DNA of 64,000 nt from Candidatus Binatia bacterium (GTDB lineage: Bacteria > Desulfobacterota > Binatia > Bin18). Shown in pieces: positions 62,403 to 64,000 of the stretch. Below the pieces are notes generated by a model, which saw nothing but the letters and a program-made list of their open reading frames with translations, did not search any database and had not been told where the DNA came from. The stretch covers positions 4,034,501-4,098,500 of the forward strand of contig OX638322.1 of NCBI GenBank assembly GCA_951812575.1. The letters run 5' to 3'. Numbering within the stretch: the stretch's first letter is position 1; each line of letters starts with the position of its first letter. Position numbers and translations under genes: made by a program.

Positions 62403-63717
62403 TCAGAATGTTGTCCGCAGGCCGACCGTCACCACCCGTCCGGGCTCGAACACTTCCCGGCCGGTGAACGGATTCTCCCGGGTGATCGGTCGGACCCGGA
62501 TTCGCACCGGCATCGACAAAATCGACCCGCGCGCCAACGATCAGACGCCACTGCGGAACCGGCAGATAGACGTATTCGCCAAAGAGGCCGCCGTCCATGA
62601 TGTGCGTCTCCGGCCAAGCGTGGAAATAGCGGGTGGTGCCGGCCATATTCTCCATTCCCATGCCCGGCTGGGTGTCCGGAGCCATCCTGCATACCGGGGC
62701 CGGAGCCGTCCCGCATACCTCCGCCAGCGCCACTCCCGGCCCGATGGGGCTTGTGGTCATTGTTCATGCGATGATGCACATAGTTGTAGTAGCCGCTGAA
62801 TTGCAGACTCGCCACAAACGGGAACGGATTGCTGAGGGTGTAGGACACGGAGCCGAGATAGGCATCGTCTTCTTCCATGTGCAGCGGTAGCGCGTCGAAA
62901 CGGGTATCCCGGTCGGATTCCCGGCTTATGGACAGGAAAAAACGATGATCGGTGTGCGGTTGCCACAGGAGGGTGCCGGATACCGATTGGCTCTGAAACC
63001 CGGACTGAATCCGTTCGCCGTTACCCGAGTCATAGTCCTGATAATCGCGGTAGCTGCCGGCCAGCCGAAACGCCAAAACGGGTCCACCGGCACTGACCGA
63101 CGCCTTGGTAGTAAAGCCGTTGTAATTGCTGGTATAGGCCGCCCCAACCGAACCATGCGCATCCCAGTGGGCTGAAAGTTGCGGCTTCTTGGTGACCAGG
63201 TTGATCGTTCCGCCGATGCTGCTCGGACCCCGCGTCACCGAGTACGGCCCTTTGATCACTTCGATGGCTTCCAGCTCATCCACATCCAGCAGCGAGGTCG
63301 GCGGGTCCATGCGAAACGGCCCGCCCCCCATATCTTCGTGCCGTTGGTCATGACACTCAGCCGGTCTTCACGCAGCCCGCGGATAACCGGGTCAAGATTG
63401 ATGCCGCCGCTCCGCTTGCCGGTCACACCGGGGACCCTGCTTTTCAGGGCCTCAGCGACATCCTTGGCCTGATATTCCTGGACCTGCTCGGCCGTCACCA
63501 CAGAGGTCGCCGCTCCGCTGACCGGGGTAATACGTTCGACCGAGACGAGCAGGTCTTCAAGTTCAACCGCTTCCGGTTGCGCGCGTTCTTCTCCAGAGTC
63601 CGAAATCTCTTCTTGGGCTTGCGCAAAGCTCGTCCGTTCTCCAATAGCCACACACAGGCTCAGAGCAGCCAGGCTCCACACGCATCTTCTCCAGATGCGC
63701 GAGTACAGTTCTGACAT
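62403..63717 (-). pseudogene. TonB-dependent receptor, frameshifted and internally deleted
   Basis: Pieces of one receptor lie in three frames. ATG 63717 starts a signal peptide and plug domain (VSGAATSVVTAEQVQEYQAKDVAEALKSRVPGV). At the C-run 63324-63329 the frame shifts; restoring one base gives a normal GTKIWGGGPFRMDPP. The barrel continues to about 62770, then shifts again before EYVYLPVPQWRLIVGARVDFVDA, and a third shift near 62510 leads to the ENPFTGREVFEPGRVVTVGLRTTF end. The total of about 437 codons is 200-250 short, so part of the barrel is missing. It may be decayed or damaged by assembly. The plug and His/Met-rich middle recall copper or siderophore receptors. Confidence 0.75.
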
Positions 63718-63852
63718 TGTCTTGTTCTCCACTTTCAGTTGGCTGGACGCCAGCCGTCCAACACCTCACCCCGCTCGCAGGGCAGTACTCTCACCACGGC
63801 GAGCGGTCGGTCCTTTGACGCGCACTATCTGATGAGACAGCACGGGTGATGA

Positions 63853-64000
63853 TTACACGAACTGTGGAGAACGGGGCGGGGGCGTGGGGGGAACAATCGC
63901 CAACTCGGCATGGCGGAGCGGCTGTACAAAATGGACACGTCGCTCGCACTGAGGGCCGGGCAGTCCGACGCTCGGCGTCAACACGAATCGAAGGGACTGC
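63853..64000 (-). CDS. Possible partial ORF at the right edge
   Basis: An open frame enters from the right edge and ends at TAA 63853 (49 codons visible). The product contains LTPSVGLPGPQCERRVHFVQ and a Pro-rich tail (PPTPPPRSP). It might be the C-terminus of a small envelope protein upstream of the receptor gene, but I recognise no family and cannot exclude a chance frame. Confidence 0.25.
   Translation of the reverse strand, partial: QSLRFVLTPSVGLPGPQCERRVHFVQPLRHAELAIVPPTPPPRSPQFV

Overview
The window looks like a chromosomal stretch of a Gram-negative bacterium with a moderately GC-rich genome (mid-50s percent by eye) and dense coding on both strands. Outer-membrane traits (an ExbB/ExbD/TonB system, a TonB receptor, lipoproteins, PBP4) sit beside gene pairings often seen in delta-proteobacteria-like lineages: smc-ftsY-zapB-zapA-rny, and a radical-SAM/DUF2344 fusion next to rng. 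Acyl-CoA enzymes and a membrane Hdr-like ETF:quinone oxidoreductase point to fatty-acid or aromatic catabolism. I cannot fix the taxon; a Desulfobacterota, Binatota or Tectomicrobia type of organism is an inference only. No tRNA, rRNA, CRISPR array, insertion sequence or phage gene was recognised.

Layout. 1-8.7 kb: a truncated alpha/beta hydrolase, a TfoX-N protein, a membrane protein, a DUF4124 protein, a CaiB/BaiF CoA-transferase, a zinc-ribbon protein, the membrane Fe-S oxidoreductase, an unknown translationally coupled pair, a DUF192 lipoprotein, an exported AlgH-like protein and an NTF2-like protein. 9.0-14.0 kb: a complete TonB2-type operon (DUF3450, TtpC/ExbB, ExbB2, ExbD2, TonB2, TPR). 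14.2-17.8 kb: a three-subunit acyl-CoA carboxylase. 17.9-20.2 kb: a double-length ThyX-like protein converging on an EthD-like protein. 20.3-29.1 kb, minus strand: guaB-guaA-dnaE-hflX-pgsA, with a promoter, a tiny leader ORF and a terminator-like hairpin ahead of guaB. 29.1-33.2 kb: a 2Fe-2S ferredoxin, a stand-alone LeuA regulatory-type domain, an ArsC-family selenoprotein with in-frame UGA and a SECIS-like hairpin, a nitroreductase, an alpha/beta-hydrolase lipoprotein and SufT. 33.3-34.2 kb: an AT-rich island with a likely delta-class carbonic anhydrase. 34.3-38.6 kb, minus strand: small unknown genes, a MetE-like protein, a gentisate-dioxygenase-like cupin, a small barrel protein and metF. 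38.8-43.2 kb: a thiolase-fold/DUF35 pair, an acyl-CoA dehydrogenase and PBP4. 43.3-54.1 kb, minus strand: AtoE, era, tyrS, rny, a probable 6S RNA, zapA, zapB-like, ftsY and smc. 54.2-62.4 kb: an HNH nuclease, the radical-SAM/DUF2344 fusion, rng, an SDR, an M20 peptidase and a Trm112-like protein. 62.4-63.7 kb: a frameshifted, internally deleted TonB receptor.

How the parts connect. The CoA-transferase, acyl-CoA carboxylase, thiolase-fold/DUF35 pair and acyl-CoA dehydrogenase could form acyl-CoA pathways whose electrons reach the quinone pool through the membrane Fe-S oxidoreductase. The gentisate-dioxygenase-like and EthD-like genes suggest degradation of aromatic compounds. The most notable items are the selenoprotein, the orphan LeuA-type domain, the carbonic anhydrase island, the structured guaB leader, and the perfect 16-bp inverted repeat around a candidate era start codon.
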